A stretch of 64,000 nucleotides of DNA from Phallusia mammillata (lineage: Eukaryota > Chordata > Ascidiacea > Phlebobranchia > Ascidiidae): the NCBI GenBank assembly GCA_003260075.1, contig QLIY01000430.1:28314-92313 (forward strand). The letters are read 5' to 3'. Positions 37,901 through 53,053 of the stretch are shown piece after piece. The notes under the pieces are model-generated. The model searched no databases, was not told the DNA's origin, and saw nothing but the letters and a program-made list of their open reading frames with translations. Made by a program: the position numbers and the translations under genes. Positions within the stretch are counted from its first letter, which is position 1, and every line of letters starts with the position of its first letter.

Positions 37901-40900
37901 AACTGTTAAGAAGCATCAAACAAAACTCAAGCTTATACTTTCTATAGTTATTTTGCAATACAATTATACTGCACTATGTACGTTCTTGCCTTATACTATG
38001 CTAAAAGTGAATGATTTAGGCCAGTATTCATTTTCATATCACCTAAAACCTTATCATATGGTTTAAAAAATGTTTGACTAAAAAGTACACTAGGGGTGTT
38101 TCTCTCTATGACAGTTTAACCTAGTTATAAAGGTAAATAGACCGTTTCAAACACATAACCAATTACATGTATTTAAACCATAACAAATAGAAGTTTTTTT
38201 TAGATTTAAACCAATAATTTTTTTATACATTTACAGCCTTCCCCTTATAAGTGACAATAACAGTTTTGGCAATAATAGTTTAAAATTAAACTTGGATTTC
38301 CTAATAAATCGCAGTTTTAAACCAGGGGGGGGGGCTTTTTTTATACATTTACAGCCTTCCCCGTATAAGTGACAATAACAGTTTTAGCAATAAAAGTTTA
38401 AAATTAAACTTGGATTTCCTAATAAATCGCAGTTTTAAACCATAGCAGACAAAGTTAGCTTATCTAAACTTTATCCATTGTTGTGGTTTACCCTGTTGAA
38501 CGCAATCTTATACTATGCATCCTTTGGCACGTGTAAGCTGTAGACGTGATGCAAATGCATGTTGTGTGTCAGCAAAATAGCTATGCAAACGTAACTGCAC
38601 GTTTCTAAAGCTTCCAACTTTTGGTCTAGATATTACCTGGAATATTTAGGCTGCTGTTTAACACACTTATATGGGGTTTTTAAACTGAATTGTTCAATTA
38701 CCTTTTGACCTGTTTTGTTTCATGTATAATCTGGTTACTTACACGAAAAACTGATTTTGTACTAGCTATGCACTCACTGCATGCTTCTATGAAAGTTGTT
38801 GCTGTCTACATTTGCGTCTAGTTTGGCACCTATATATAACCTTTAAGTCCTAAATAGTATAATTTCTTCATAAACATAACTGCCAAAGGTTGCACTACAC
38901 TGATGATGACAACATAGATTGTTGAAACATCTGCGTACCGGTTCTTTGGCAGTTATGTTTATGATTAAATTCCTTTCTAGTCCGTGTATAGTGTGTTCTT
39001 AAGTGCAATTTCTAACAGGCATTTTTGTACTTGAAGGCATATTCAAAGTAATAGGCTATAGCTGTCTGCCTTTAGTTAGTTTCTTAACTGGTTTTCAACT
39101 TGCATGTGAATGCACAGCTTGTCTTAGCGCTGTAAGACTTCATTAGTGTGCTAAACACATCAAGCACAGACGTAGCAATGTACAAAGTCGTGAACTGATG
39201 GATGGAAGTGGCCAAACTTTTCGTATGCTCTGCCATGGCTTCCCGACAAATCGTTGTGTAATCTTTAGGAAGTTGTCAGAGGTTGATGGTGTTAGCGTGT
39301 ATTCGACCCACGACAGCTAACAACCGACTAAACTGCAGCCCAAACTTGTTGCTAACTGCGTTTTGCTTAAAAAAACTACCGGTTAGTTCAAATTCAAACA
39401 CGACTTGGACTTATTTTTGAACATTTGCGATTTACCGCACTGACGTAATAGTGACGTCATGAAGTCGTAGTGCCGGGCAGAAACTCATTACCAAGTTTTT
39501 GACAAATTGAACACGAATAATAGTAAGGGAACCTGAATATTAATCGAATTTGTACAAAAACAACTTAAACCATTAGCCTTTTGTGTAATCAGCCTGTTTC
39601 ATCAAACAAATAAGCTGTTTTTGTGCAATTCTACCAAAAAACTGCCTGAGTTAACTGGGATCAAAAACGCAATACAACAACAAATACCTCACAAAATAAA
39701 CTTTATGAAAAGGTCATTAATTCAGCCTCGTACTATTGGCGGGCAAGTTTTTCGTGACTGGTAAAGTCGATAAAATTTGTCCAATCGATTTTTGGTCTTC
39801 CCCGCGGCATTCTGTGTTATGGCCAATATTTTGATCGTTATTGCAATTAGTGTTCAAAGTAAGGGATCAACACAGGGCATGTACATTGGTTTTAAGACGT
39901 TCAATGGCCTGTTTAATGGTCTTAAAAAAATAAGCATCACGTTATGTCAAAATGTTCTTCATGAGTTGCGATAAAAGGAAGATCGGTTGGAAAATTTTTA
40001 AATAAATACAAAGCAAAATGTTTTGTCTTTTAACTTGTGGACGTTAAATACATTTTGTCCAACTTATATTTGTTACGTATTATTCCATTGGTACCTAGAC
40101 TTTTGATTGACACCAACTATATTGAGGTTACGTAAGAAGACTCGTGTAGGCATTCAATGTGATGCTACTATAGCTTTACTGACAACAGAGTCTGCACTAT
40201 ATTATGTGTGAAACATAGGTGACCACTTGATAAACACTCACTAATCTCTGCAATAATTAAAAATGCTACGCCCTTGCAACCCTTATCTTGACGCAAACCT
40301 TTTCATGCCGCTGCATTGCATACATACATCAGTATATGATATCACCTCTGCTAAAAGCCATAGGTTAATCTTTGTCTTTCGTTACAGACTCTTTCGCTTT
40401 AACAGTTGTGCACAAGTTAATCCTGTAGGTTAATCCCTGCATATCGTTCACAAAGGTCTAAAACTTCGATTTAGCCGGTGCCGAGGTCTATAAGACATTT
40501 ATCTTTCAGGCGTCATACGTTTAGGCGCAAGTAAGTTCGTATTTAAACTGGTGCCAAAACAACATGGTTTTCCCATGAGATTTCGCACATGTTAGGTTTG
40601 GAAAGACGCTAGCATTAAGCACTGCCCTTTACTTTGTATTGCACCCTAATGTGATCATAAAACAATGGAATCATAGCAGTTACCGAACACTGTCCAAAAC
40701 GTTTACAGAACTGCAATTAGGCATAGGTTATAGCACATATTTCCAACCAGTTTTATTTTGGTCCAAGTGGGGGGGGGGTATTAAGCACTGCTCTTTACTT
40801 TGTATTGCATGCTAATGTGATCATAAAACAATGGATTCATAGCAGTTACCGAACACTGCCCAAAACGTTTACAGAACTGTAATTAAGCATAGGTTATAGC

Positions 40901-43900
40901 ACATATTTCCAACCAGTTTTATTTTGGTCCAAGTTGCTTAAACAAAACTTAAATTAGACATACTATTTGTGCAAAAAGATGTGTGCACTTGTCAAGAGTT
41001 TATGAGTCAATATTGTTTTAAGATAGCGCTTGAATAAATGTTACACTATCTAGTGATGTCACTTAAACGCCAGAACACCATGGCAACTGCAGATATATAC
41101 CTTTGAAGGACTTTACAATTGCAAACACGTCAAACTACTGAATGCAACTTAATATCCTGCAAACTTTTTTGAAACAATTTTTGGGTGCACACACCCATAT
41201 ACTTTGTAATCTGTCAACTAACACTAAAAATTGAAGGTTAACCTTGGCTAGATGCTATGTGAACGCTTTACAATAGCATACACTACGACCTACACTGTTG
41301 CCTGTATCACAAAAACACTGAACTCATGATGTGCTCTATACACTACATTGTGTAACCTTCCACTATCAACAAGTCAACTTCCCATCTAACATCCTGCACA
41401 GCGGGTACAAAAACACGGTCTTGCTGCGTTGCTGGTCGCCTACAGTTAAACTGAAAGTATAAGAAGTTAGCTAGCTGATAATCGTCGTGGTAGGCTGTTG
41501 TTTACATCACAACTGGGCGCTTCTGGTCACCCTAGCTCCACGTACGTCCGGTCGCATGAATCACCCCCCTTACTTTTTCACATTGCTGCAGCGTAACAGG
41601 ATATATGATTTATCTAACGATGCTTCGTTTCAATCGAAAGTGAAGCTGTTTCACCTGACGTATGTTTATTGTTCTGATCTGACTGATCTAACTACACCGT
41701 CTTATGCAAATAAAAACAGTTTTCATAGACTGGAGATTACAGGGTAACGCGCTTTATACAATATTGGTAATAGACCTACAAAAACATGGTTTATTTTGGG
41801 GCGTTTCCGCATCATCAGTAATCTCAATTATCGAAAAATATTTGTAAAAAACACACGTATTTTACGTGTATTATTGTCCAAAAGATTTGTCCGGTTTAGG
41901 AAAAGATCCGGATTAACCGATGTCGATTAGTTAAAACCTTACTACATAATCAAATCATTTGTCCCTCAAGTTTTGTCCAAATTAATCGAAGATCGGATCC
42001 GGTTTGACCGAGATTTACTGTACTTATGCAAACTAGATGCAACAAACTAACTTAGAATGGGAGGTCCTCTTCTTTAATATTTATGCCTGTGCAAGGCCAT
42101 ACACACACCGTGTTACCCTCTTGTATAACCTTGCGCTTCTAAATGATGAACAGCATCAAACCTATTCAGTTTAAAATACGGGTAATGTTACATTATCGAT
42201 TCAGCCGCGTACTCTTTGGCTTTTACGTTGTCAGAGGTGTCATTCATTGCACTGCTTTGTCCCAACTAATCGATACACATAATTGCCGCGCCAGTAGCTC
42301 TGACGTTACGCAAACATTATGTGACGTCACTGTGAAGTCACAAGAGTCGCGAGACAGACTCCGTTTGGCGTCAAGGCCACAAATGACAACGGTCGTTTTG
42401 ACAACTTCCTATCATTTGTGGTTGCTGCCTAGTGGACCACGATAATGTATTGAAGATTTTCTTACGTGTGATAATTTTTGCTGACGTGGCGTTTGTTATT
42501 ATTTGCATTGTCGTGTAGCCAATCTGTTTTTGTTTTTAAATGCTGTCATGCCGAGTTATGTAAATATTGGGTTTATGCAACGTTTGCTTAATACTGTGTG
42601 GCCACTTGTGAATGCATTGTGGTGTTACCAGACTGTTTTTAAAGCCGCCAAAACGTAGTTATGCTAATATTGCATTTTGGCTGAACACTTTGTGGGCAAT
42701 AGTGGTTACCAGTTTATCTGCACAACCTAAAAACATAACCGACAAGGAAAAATTTGCAAACCGTACCGTTTTTATAAAACCTCTATTTAAATAACTAATT
42801 GAAGGTGCCAAAAACATTTGATGGAAAATATATTCTGTAAAACTTGTTAATAAATAAGATTCTGCATGGACCAGGGTTTTGCACGCTGGTTTTCGTATCT
42901 TACTAACTTAGTACTGTCCAAAACTCTTGAGTGCTAAACATTTTACACCAAAAAAGTGAATTTGTGTTTTTGTTTTAGGTGCAGGAAAAGCCTTATCTGT
43001 GTCATAAACTGAAGCACCCAGCTCACCACATTAAGTTTTGTCCTTACGAAGATGTTCTGGGAGTCGGGAAAGCGGATGGATTTGCGAGTTTACTTATTCC
43101 AGGTCAAAAACTGTTTTCTTTTCTATTTGTTTATGCCATTGAACTGAAATAACCAAATACCTACCTATATTTACTTTGACAAAAAAATTTTTGTACATCT
43201 TTTCTAAATTTACGCTGTAAAACGTACCTATTTATTATTTGACACTTATATTTTAAAATTGAAATATATATTTGACGTAGATTATTTGTGTATTATTAAA
43301 AATCCAAAGTATCAAGATTTTATAATAAAGGCTTTGTTTCTACAGCTTTTGCTTTTCTCCAGTTTCTGACCTCATCTATTTGTTTTTCTTGTACCTCATG
43401 CCAACGCTATCAGTTTCAATATTAGCTGAGATGATAAACAATCTGCTACCTGATTAGTTCGCGCAAAAAAATCAAATCCAAACCCGTTTAACCTCCTTTT
43501 ATCATATACCATACAATAGTGATGGCTTAACTACTATGCACTCTTCAAAAAAGTCCACAAAAAACTTTGTTTGACATTGTCTGATCCAAAGCAATAAGTT
43601 AGAAATGCATTCGACCGTCGTTATCACACTGTTTGTGCTACACCTAACTAATGTTTTTTTTAGGACGCACTTGGGACAAAAGGCACAAAAACTTGTCCAA
43701 ATGATATTAATTCGCAACTCTAAGGTGATAGGTAAAAATGCCTTTGGTAACAATTCAGATCAAATTCGAATTAAAGAGTTGTCATAAACACCCAAATTTT
43801 GTAACCAAGCCTAAAAAAGGATATCACAGCCTGCAAAAACGAGTATTTGTGGTACCCTGTTTAAAATCACTGCTCTAGGTAGCCTATAGGTTGTTCATAT

Positions 43901-46900
43901 AACTTCTGCATTAGGAACAACCAAAACACAACAGGCTAAACCAACGCTAAAACTCATCCAGTAGCCTAACACACCTCCTAAGCTAATTTCCTTCGCATTT
44001 TGTTGCTTTAGCCAGAATCTCCTTACGGGCTAATCGCAGTTGGGCCACTTAAGACTTAATTGCACGTCCTCCCATGACAGTCAAATTTTGCGACTAGCGA
44101 CGGAATGCTAAGGGCCACCTGGCGCGGCAGACAGCGGTTTGCGCCGGTCCATCCTATTAAAACCACAGGAAACGGTTTGTTTTGTTTCATACAATTTCCC
44201 ACTTGTGTTGAGGTTTCGTCTGTGGTCAGTGGTAACCTCTTATTGGTGGTTTGGCCAAAAAACGTGTCGACTGTGAACAAAATTGTGCACGATTTGACAA
44301 GATGTTTTCTCTTGTTTTCGTTTGTAGCTTTGGCGGTTCGCCAGTTTACACGAAAACGTGATTTTATGACTACAATTTTAGTTTCTAGGTTTAACAGCCT
44401 ATTTTGGGTATTAGTGGTGTGCAAATGCCTTTCTTATCATTTTTACTCCATCTAATACTGAACACATACTAAATCCTGAACCAAATTTCTACTTGAAAGC
44501 TGCCCTGCTTTTCCAAGTAAACCACTGTTGAAGCATCTTATAACCAATTTCTCACCTCAATTGCATTTCAATCCAGTTCTGCTATCTTTTCTTTACCATA
44601 TTATGGTCACAAAATCGACAAATGTAAGTTTAACTTTACAAAGCTCAATTAAAACTGCCAGCACCCTAACAAAAGACAACGTTCCAAATAACACAAATGT
44701 TTTTGTCATAATAAAAACACCTGCACTTAAAGTTATACACTCAACTATCTTCTTGCCAAAGCATAAATAAAACCTACCATTGAATACTTAAATAAGGACC
44801 AACGTTACAACAAACACAAATGATTTTGTAGTTTAAAATCCTGCATTCGGAATTAACTACTTAATAGGCCTTTTCGTCAGTAGTAGTAAAACAGAAAACT
44901 TTTTGACCTTATTGACTCTTTTGTGCGTTAAATAAGCATAAAGAACTCTATGCTATGGCTGGGTTGATTTCAAGAGGTCGCGTGCCGCTTTATGAGTGAC
45001 CGATACATTTAAGGAACCTTGTGGTTGGAACGAAAACCGCCAATATCCTTATTATGACCTGCCAAGGTCCTCAGTCACTTTCCCACTTGTACTGATGACC
45101 TCGACACAGCTGAGAGGTGGTACGGTGCAAACGTTTGATTGTAAAGTTGATTGGTTGGGCGGTTGCTGGTCATGAACTTGGGTTGAATCTAATTTCGGTT
45201 TTTAAATGTGTAATTTTTGTCGTGTGTTGTTTTGCCTTGGGGCAAACTATCTTTGGAACTTCAGGCAAGATTCAAATTTTTTGGTTTCTGAGAATACCGC
45301 TTTATTGAGTTACAAAGAACCTGATCGAAAATCATAAAGCGCCATTCTGCTCATCAAAACTAGTCCAAAAAGCGCAACTCAAAATTAAATCAAAAACTCA
45401 CTGCAAAATTAACAGCTTACAAAGTCAATATATATTCATGTAAAATAAACAAACACTTTTTTGATATTTTTTGTTACGTATTTGGACAAAACTTTTTTGA
45501 TATTTTTTGTTACGTATTTGGACAAAACTTTTGTGACACTTTTTGTTACATATTTGGACCTTTTTGGTCAAGATGCCCACTCAGGATTAGAACCACGAAC
45601 CTCGCGATTTTAGCAACCTGACAGTTTTTGCTTAAAGAGGGGGGGGGGTCATTTTTTGTTACATATTTGGACCTTTTTGGTCAAGATGCCCACGCAGGAT
45701 TAAAACCACGAACCTCGCGATTTTAGCAACCTGACAGTTTTTGCTTAAAGACCATTGTGCAACATATGTGTGTTACGTCATCGCTCGATTTGATATTTCA
45801 ACAAATGCAGCTGCCAATTACAGTAGTCACGTGACCCTCAACAAAGCCGACATTATGTAGCTGTTGGTCATTCTCTTTTGGATATAACACACGCTCTAAT
45901 TTTGCAAGCCTTTGTGAGTTGATTTGACTTTTCAGGTTCGGGCTTACGTTTGAACAAAACGGGTTTGATTTGGGCCTGACTTAACACTCGGCCTCACCTG
46001 TCGTATTTTCACCAACTTTTGGGCCTAATTTGGTCTTTGTTAAAAATATCGGGATTAGCCTGGATTTTAAGCATGTGCTTTTGTGGGGTTCTTTCGCTAA
46101 TTGGCAAACAGCTCGCTATACCTCCATGTTGTAAAATTATTCATTATTAATGTTGTTATTTTGTCATTTTTGTTGCTTTTAAGTTACTTTTTAAGCACAA
46201 AAATTACACCATTGATTAATAACTTGCAAGCGCTTTTGCTTCGCCGCAAGTGTCCTTTTTATTTTTTGTTTCCACTTATAAATACCTATTTTCTAAAAAC
46301 AAGTTCTTAACTTCTAAAGTGCTCCCTCGCTCTCAGTGATCTGTAACTTGTTATGAACAAAGTTAATCTAATGCAAATACCAGATCATGCAGCGTAGTTG
46401 CTTATCAACCATTGATCTTTCAACACTCGTGCCATAGACCTAAAGGCCTTCCTCTTCGCGTTGGCAGACACCCCTATACTTGTAAAATGTAAACTAACAA
46501 ATCTGTGTGCGTTTTTGTAGCTTATGGCAAATGCCAAAGCGAAAATAGGTCGGTGGTTATCCAGCTGTGGGTTCTACCTTCGTTTCCGCTGTTTTAGCGG
46601 CCGACCTAAATGGCATTCGTGGTGCATATTTGTGGTTAGATTTTAAATGTTTCCGATTTTTTTCATACGCACCAGTGGCTGGTTAATTAGAAGCGAAATG
46701 CCACGCCTGTATGTTTTTTCTGGTGTGCGGGCAATGATATGCTTACAATCTTGTCGTTAAGCAAGTCCGCTTGATGATTTATTTTTTATTTTATTTTTCA
46801 CTGCCCAGAGGGTTACTAACTTTAATTTAATCTTACACGGGGTTGGAGCAATGTCGCTTAAGTTTCTTGCTCAGATAAACAGAAGTGATGGATTCGGTTT

Positions 46901-47853
46901 TGGAACCCAGAACCTTGTGATCACAAGGCTTTTGGTCTGGTGCTTAGTCAAACGGCTCTTGCCATTCGGCCAAGATACTTGCTTTTTTCACGTTACAGTT
47001 TTCTTTACCGCCATCAAGCGTATCTTAAGTAACATTTGTATGGCCGCATGTAGGCGCTGGAGAGCCGAATTTTGATGCTTTCGAGGCCAACCCTTATCGA
47101 AGCAAGCAGCAGAGACGCGAATGGGAAGTAAAGGCTTTGTTGGAGAAAATCCAACCCGACATGATTTCGTTGGATCCGTTCCAAATCGCTCGAGTTGATC
47201 ACGTGACCGCCGAACAGTTTGCCAAAGACAAAGAGGAAAGATTGGTACGTGTTGAATTTTCAACTTGTATTCAAAATATCGTTGAAATTCGGTCTTAAAT
47301 ATAAGTTCAATTTAAACTTTGTGTTTTTGTGTGTGTGATAGTTCCGGTTTGTCTCATAATGATTTTTACTAAATAGGGAAACTAAAGAACTGTGCTGTAC
47401 CCAATGCATAAGGCATAAAAAAAACTTATTGTTTTCGCAAATATTCTATTGGCAGTATGGAGGCATATGCAAACTTTTAACATCTGGAAGATTCCACAGC
47501 TTGAACATTATCCGTTGCTTTGACTTTATGCCTAAATTTATTTTCCTTTATTGCAGGGTTTCAAGCCCGAACCGCCAAAGTTTGAGCCGCGATATAAAAT
47601 GAAGGGAAGAAGCAAAACTGGCAGCGTGCAAAAACGAAAACAGAAAGTGAAAGACGCTGCTTTGAGGGACAAGATAAAAGACGATCTACAAAAGAAACGA
47701 GAATTGTTAACATCTGACACTACTACTAAAATGATTGCCAAACCGATTTCTGATAAAACGAAGGCAATGGAAAATACGAAAGAGATATCTTTGTCAAAGC
47801 CTGAAACAAAAAGGACTGCCTTGGATCGGTTTAAAACCAAAAAAGCTGTTTAA
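13481..47853 (+). CDS. WDR46: WD repeat protein 46 (UTP7/BING4), small-subunit processome factor
   Basis: Nucleolar WD40 protein needed for 18S rRNA maturation. Exons: 13481-13522, 14741-14776, 14848-14950, 15291-15375, 15541-15690, 16042-16146, 24601-24751, 29083-29206, 30521-30632, 36310-36487, 42979-43102, 47054-47244, 47557-47853. All junctions are GT-AG with consistent phase and give 565 residues (human about 610). Order: basic N-terminus ([14 protein letters not shown]), the [20 protein letters not shown] start of the propeller, WD blades including [16 protein letters not shown], then from about residue 404 the BING4 C-terminal signature [20 protein letters not shown] with [15 protein letters not shown], and a Lys-rich tail ending KKAV. 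Introns are long and repeat-filled; intron 6 (16147-24600) holds a Galpha gene on the other strand. G10 scars occur in several introns but not in coding exons. AATAAA at 47905 and 48013 could end the transcript. Confidence 0.95.
13642..14570. mobile_element. Mutator-like foldback element with about 225-bp terminal inverted repeats
   Basis: The ends gggtaacattaaaagcag and ctgcttttagtgtgaccc open inverted repeats of about 225 bp rich in AAAAGCAG/CGGGAAA units. A second inverted repeat is nested inside (13884-14058). The flanks tatgctcac (13633-13641) and tatgctaac (14571-14579) form a 9-bp duplication with one difference. Long inverted repeats with 9-bp duplications point to the Mutator superfamily. 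No transposase. It sits in WDR46 intron 1. Confidence 0.8.
15879..15930 (-). mobile_element. 52-bp retro-insertion with 14-bp target duplication
   Basis: Flanked by identical caataaccttagca at 15865-15878 and 15931-15944. The insert is the extreme 3' end, on the minus strand, of the family seen at 10784 and 32682 (cctggcagcaacagcttat). A very short 5'-truncated copy in WDR46 intron 5. Confidence 0.75.
16671..16746. mobile_element. 76-bp hAT-type miniature element
   Basis: Ends cagtggttcccaa and ttgggaaccactg are perfect 13-bp inverted repeats. The flanks ggctagtg and ggctaatg are an 8-bp duplication with one change. In WDR46 intron 6. Confidence 0.8.
17701..22949 (-). CDS. heterotrimeric G-protein alpha subunit, Gi/o-like, nested in WDR46 intron 6
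   Basis: Membrane-bound GTPase coupling receptors to effectors. Exons in transcript order: 22949-22866, 22140-22016, 20766-20673, 20473-20369, 19772-19621, 19301-19169, 18752-18575, 18242-18118, 17766-17701. Phases agree and give 353 residues, the usual Galpha length. MGC at the start fits N-myristoylation and palmitoylation. G1 GAGESGKST is at about 40-48, switch I RTRVTTTG with Arg177 and Thr181, switch II DVGGQ with Gln203, NKKD at 268-271 and TCAT at 323-326, so all nucleotide-binding motifs are intact. The tail is [10 protein letters not shown]: Ile, not Cys, at position -4, so pertussis toxin modification is not expected. It resembles Gi/o in the body but not at the receptor-contacting C-terminus. 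A partial copy of exon 2 at 21504-21595 abuts a G10 run and is probably an assembly scar. A divergent Gi-related subunit has been reported in ascidians; identity with this one is unchecked. Confidence 0.93.
18795..18985 (+). mobile_element. tRNA-derived SINE-like repeat
   Basis: Contains a B-box ggttcgaatcc (18850-18860) inside a perfect T-arm stem GTGGG/CCCAC. A related sequence occurs at 63872-63940, sharing gtcgtgggttcgaatcccac and the following gcat. No complete functional tRNA cloverleaf is evident. It lies between Galpha exons 6 and 7. Confidence 0.55.
21092..22112. other. 516-bp direct duplication split by a G10 run, including part of Galpha exon 2
   Basis: Positions 21092-21595 recur at 21608-22112 with scattered substitutions and indels. 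The left copy stops inside Galpha exon 2 at GCGCC and runs straight into ten extra G. The right copy continues into the intact exon. The partial exon lacks the sequence encoding the first residues and has no acceptor site. Confidence 0.85.
22458..22721. other. 137-bp direct duplication split by a G10 run
   Basis: Positions 22458-22584 recur at 22595-22721 around ten G at 22585-22594. It lies in intron 1 of the Galpha gene. Confidence 0.8.
23366..23515 (-). mobile_element. retroelement remnant with hammerhead-like core
   Basis: On the minus strand 23448-23418 reads CTGATGA, a GGC/GCC stem, GAAAC, GTT. Related but more decayed copies occur near 26165-26290 and 31075-31190, sharing the spacing to a common 3' part ending near GGCCG. 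A fragment of the same motif on the plus strand at 23487-23510 (tggcatgagcatttcccgaa) suggests a head-to-head arrangement. Confidence 0.5.
26165..26290 (-). mobile_element. second copy of the hammerhead-bearing remnant
   Basis: On the minus strand it carries TTGATGA (core C changed to T), a GGCA/TGCC stem and GAAAC-GTT. It shares the surrounding sequence with 23366-23460. The core substitution should abolish cleavage. Confidence 0.5.
26696..26803. mobile_element. hAT-like miniature element related to 48511-48662
   Basis: Begins cagtgtttttttaaggtg and ends aaaccttaaaaaaactg. The interior (gcggtctcttaaaactactt) is the reverse complement of the element at 48511. Flanking 8 bp do not match. Confidence 0.6.
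29445..29720. repeat. degenerate tandem repeat, about 70-bp unit, four copies
   Basis: Units share gcttgactacataaagctcg followed by a variant of aggaaacccac. They begin near 29445, 29510, 29580 and 29654, in WDR46 intron 8. The 65-codon minus-strand ORF here is a repeat by-product. Confidence 0.7.
32682..32797. mobile_element. retro-insertion with a 38-bp hairpin and 12-bp target duplication
   Basis: Arms 32711-32748 and 32761-32798 are inverted with one mismatch around a 12-nt loop, tccgacgtttca. The loop is the reverse complement of the GAAACGTCGGA end of a hammerhead core. Flanks acaacagtaaca at 32670-32681 and 32798-32809 are identical. The outer part matches the 3' end seen at 10784 and 15879. 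An inverted 5' segment, as produced by twin priming, or an inverted Penelope-type terminal repeat would explain it. Confidence 0.75.
33327..34411. other. 539-bp direct duplication split by a G run
   Basis: The segment from 33327 (tctataccattttctttt) recurs at 33867 after a G run at 33851-33861. The two copies differ by substitutions and small indels, as expected for alleles. Confidence 0.8.
34880..34919. repeat. 40-nt poly-G run
   Basis: Pure G run. It is followed by the duplication at 34925-35138. Confidence 0.9.
34925..35138. other. direct duplication split by a G10 run
   Basis: The sequence from about 34925 (aaatcacaaacaccgcttta) recurs after ten G at 35029-35038. The copies differ at a few sites. 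Confidence 0.8.
36729..36919. other. 101-bp direct duplication split by a G10 run
   Basis: aatatcgggtcgttgtgaaa at 36729 recurs at 36830 after a G run at 36818-36828 (ten plus one natural G). It lies in WDR46 intron 10, just 3' of exon 10. Confidence 0.8.
37681..37708. repeat. 28-nt poly-G run
   Basis: Pure G run with no obvious duplicated flanks. A glycine-rich ORF through it is not credible. Confidence 0.9.
38216..38443. other. direct duplication split by a G10 run
   Basis: tttatacatttacagccttc at about 38222 recurs after ten G at 38325-38334, with a period near 118 bp. In WDR46 intron 10. Confidence 0.8.
38869..38963. repeat. inverted repeat enclosing a CTGATGA/GAAAC motif
   Basis: Arms cataaacataactgccaaag (from 38869) and ctttggcagttatgtttatg (38944-38963) are perfect complements over about 20 bp. 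Between them lies ctgatga (38900-38906), a weak ACAA/TTGT stem, and gaaac-atc. It may be a decayed hammerhead relative of the other copies. Confidence 0.6.
40614..40934. other. 166-bp direct duplication split by a G10 run
   Basis: attaagcactgcyctttact begins at 40614 and 40780, separated by ten G at 40769-40778. The copies end at gtccaagt and gtccaagtt. Confidence 0.8.
45455..45562. repeat. 36-bp tandem repeat, three copies
   Basis: The unit begins acttttttgatattttttg and recurs at 45455, 45491 and 45527. The third copy is divergent. Confidence 0.8.
45537..45760. other. 112-bp direct duplication split by a G10 run, with tRNA-like sequence
   Basis: The segment from 45537 recurs at 45649 after ten G at 45639-45648. 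On the minus strand both copies contain a B-box-like ggttctaatcc/ggttttaatcc within a T-arm-like hairpin, suggesting a degenerate tRNA-derived repeat head. Confidence 0.65.
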
Positions 47854-48012
47854 ATTCATTTAAACTTGCAAATTTTGGATCAGAAAATATAAGTTTCCAT
47901 GGAAAATAAACAGTGGGCCTTGTGCGTATTTTGGGTCTGTTGGTGCCTTTTCTCTTTAAAACTTGGTTTATCTCAGTGTGACATGTGTTCACTGTTGTAA
48001 TGACGATGAGTT

Positions 48013-48018
48013 AATAAA
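48013..48018 (+). promoter_or_regulatory. candidate polyadenylation signal of WDR46
   Basis: AATAAA 160 bp after the stop codon. An earlier AATAAA at 47905-47910 is an alternative. Confidence 0.4.
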
Positions 48019-48290
48019 CGGAGACCAATACTATTGGTTATTGCATTTAATAAAGCTTGAAAGGGTGATAAAACCACACAAACAAAACTTGTTCTAAGAA
48101 TGTTACTTTTTAACTTTATTGTGGTGGGCGAGAATGCTGTTCATTGCCAATAACAAAATATAACATTTCTTTTTACCCCCGAAAAGCCGTTTGTTTGGTT
48201 GTCACTTCAGTTGCAAGAGTTTCTGGAATTGGGTCAGAAGCAGTAGTAGTTCGGGACGATGCATGAAAGGAAAAAAGGTTTGGTGTAGAG

Positions 48291-48478
48291 CAGGGGTCGG
48301 CAATCTTTTTTGCACTGCGGACCGGTTTAAAACTGAAATTCTTATCATGGACCAGTCTTTGAAAACCACCAATGTTCAGCACTATAAACTAATTACAGCA
48401 ATTACAACTTTGATTCAATGTGAGCTTTGAGCAAGTTTTATGCGCACTGGGCCACGGCCTGGTGGTTGCCGACTACTG
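48291..48478. mobile_element. 188-bp hAT-type miniature element with perfect target duplication
   Basis: Ends caggggtcggcaat and ggttgccgactactg are inverted repeats with few mismatches. The flanks are identical gtgtagag at 48283-48290 and 48479-48486. A recent insertion just beyond the 3' end of WDR46. The 79-codon ORF over it is spurious. Confidence 0.9.
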
Positions 48479-48510
48479 GTGTAGAGCTTTTTGCACAAGG
48501 CACCTGTGTG

Positions 48511-48662
48511 CAGGGTTTTTTAAGGTTTGGTTTGGGTGACCGCTAAGTAGTTTTAAGAGACCGCAAGTGTTTCATTTAAATACCAAAAACTGTAGTTGTA
48601 GTTGCAAGTCCAAATTTTGGGAAACCGCTGGAGAAATTTGAAACACCTTAAAAAAAACACTG
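48511..48662. mobile_element. 152-bp hAT-type miniature element with perfect target duplication
   Basis: Starts cagggttttttaaggttt and ends aacaccttaaaaaaaacactg-type sequence, with identical cctgtgtg at 48503-48510 and 48663-48670. It belongs to a different family from its neighbour at 48291. A relative lies at 26696. Confidence 0.88.
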
Positions 48663-49012
48663 CCTGTGTGAATCTTCGCGTGGGCTTCACAGCGGTTTGT
48701 AAAACACTTTTAGCCAGACTGTCAATATTTGCTTGTGCAAGCATGTTTGAGCAAGCCTTGGTGGCTTTTAGCTGAACATCGGGTAACTGCCGAATCGCGT
48801 GTTTAAAATTGCTGACAAGGGGTTCAGTGATTGCCATTAAGGTTACAGCACAAATGCATTCGCAGAAAATTCAGCGATTTAACATTGCAGTGTCACCCAC
48901 TCCTTATCCTGTGCTGGCAATTTGTAGTGAATATAATGATTCTAATTTTGCATTTTTGTTGCAAGATTGACAGTTTTTAACTCGTAAGCAGTTGCTGTTG
49001 GATAAATCGAGC

Positions 49013-53053
<4,041 letters not shown>

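Larger units (their letters stand above)
36488..42978 (+). other. WDR46 intron 10, repeats only
   Basis: Contains three G10-type duplications, a 28-nt G run and the 38869 palindrome. I see no exon or RNA gene I can support. Confidence 0.55.
43103..47053 (+). other. WDR46 intron 11, no supported gene
   Basis: Contains the 36-bp tandem repeat, a G10 duplication and tRNA-like repeat fragments. Overlapping ORFs at 44056-44455 on both strands (122 and 116 codons) match no family I recognise and overlap each other, so I do not call them. Confidence 0.55.

Noticed and set aside
44056..44455. Overlapping ORFs of 122 codons (minus) and 116 codons (plus)
   Set aside because: Both strands are open over the same stretch, neither matches a known family, and they lie in a repeat-rich intron.
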